A DNA stretch of 64,000 nt from Cytospora piceicola (taxonomy: Eukaryota; Ascomycota; Sordariomycetes; Diaporthales; Cytosporaceae). Below the pieces are notes generated by a model. That model saw nothing but the letters and a program-made list of their open reading frames with translations. It ran no database searches and was not told the origin of the DNA. A program made the translations under genes and the position numbers. The stretch is from contig JALQBC010000043.1 in the NCBI GenBank assembly GCA_023375675.1, positions 1 through 64,000 on the forward strand, in the 5' to 3' direction. This document shows positions 63,854 through 64,000 of this stretch, in pieces; position 1 is the stretch's first letter; each line of letters begins with the position of its first letter.

Positions 63854-64000
63854 TCATAAAGATATCACCAGCTCTCTATACGGTATCAACGTTACCGGAC
63901 CAACCAGACCATACGGTTGACCACCGTAACTCGCAGCATACTGTGCCTGCTCCCAAGACTGGGTAACGTTAACCTGTAAGAGCCTGTTCCTCAAAGTAGA
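63854..64000 (-). CDS. 3' end of an unidentified gene, cut by the window edge
   Basis: The minus strand has an open frame from the window end to a TGA at 63854-63856, reading VNVTQSWEQAQYAASYGG then QPYGLVGPVTLIPYRELVISL. The composition (Gly, Tyr, Trp, Pro) looks like a real conserved C-terminus. A TTACAG at about 63974-63979 could be a 3' splice site, making 63973-63854 a final exon. Family not recognised. Confidence 0.45.
   Translation of the reverse strand, partial: STLRNRLLQVNVTQSWEQAQYAASYGGQPYGLVGPVTLIPYRELVISL

Noticed and set aside
1..64000. tRNA or rRNA genes
   Set aside because: I scanned both strands by eye for B-box-like GGTTCRANTCC and matching A-boxes and found no convincing pair; a covariance-model search would settle it.
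1..64000. CRISPR-like arrays, riboswitches or bacterial operon signals
   Set aside because: The sequence is a spliced eukaryotic genome; the tandem repeats seen have no unique spacers of constant length.

Overview
This window looks like a chromosome segment of a filamentous ascomycete (Pezizomycotina, most likely a Sordariomycete). The evidence is: short introns of 58-99 bp (one of 188 bp) with GTANGT-like donors, CTAAC-type branch sites and CAG/TAG acceptors; typical fungal families (class II hydrophobin, AA11 monooxygenase, Kre9/Knh-like GPI protein, HAM1-like TULIP protein, secretory lipase); wide intergenic spaces; and AT-rich tracts with the CpA-to-TpA signature of repeat-induced point mutation (RIP). 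I cannot name the species.

Left edge (1-2.7 kb): an AT-rich island of TAC/TAT microsatellite, self-complementary TACAAAA-type repeats and two small divergently oriented ORFs that are paralogues of each other and have kept their glutamine codons. This is the least explained part of the window. From 2.7 to 12 kb lie ordinary genes: a mitochondrial oxidoreductase-like protein, an XPT1-type purine phosphoribosyltransferase, a frameshifted SAM methyltransferase, a histidine-phosphatase protein and a Kre9-like GPI/secreted protein.

From 13.1 to 20.4 kb there is a 7 kb hypermutated tract. Read through its TAA/TAG codons, the plus strand is a Helitron Rep/helicase: N-terminal helitron-like region, HUH Rep domain, two-tyrosine motif, Walker A, and Pif1-like motifs to the C-terminus. 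An opposite-strand reading frame with a cysteine-type motif and a 3 x 45 bp tandem repeat fills the rest. A decayed gene follows at 20.7-21.3 kb.

From 23 to 30 kb are a GT31-type glycosyltransferase, a tiny three-exon secreted six-cysteine protein, and an AIM6-like phosphodiesterase. A 643 bp terminal-inverted-repeat element with TA target duplication sits at 30.3-30.9 kb, followed by about 3.9 kb without an intact gene.

From 34.8 to 47 kb: an AA11-X278 lytic polysaccharide monooxygenase, an SMP-30/gluconolactonase protein, an LCM-type methyltransferase, a five-exon uncharacterised multipass membrane protein and an ArsB/citrate-type permease. Two gene-poor stretches flank a class II hydrophobin with a Gly-Ser linker (51.6 kb). 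Then come a HAM1-like TULIP protein, a secretory lipase, an FBXO21-like F-box protein, and the 3' end of a gene that runs off the right edge.

Genes are individually transcribed and show no operon-like or clear metabolic-cluster logic. The shared theme is secretion and the cell surface (Kre9-like, six-Cys protein, AA11, hydrophobin, lipase), with several of these genes next to repeat-rich or gene-poor DNA.
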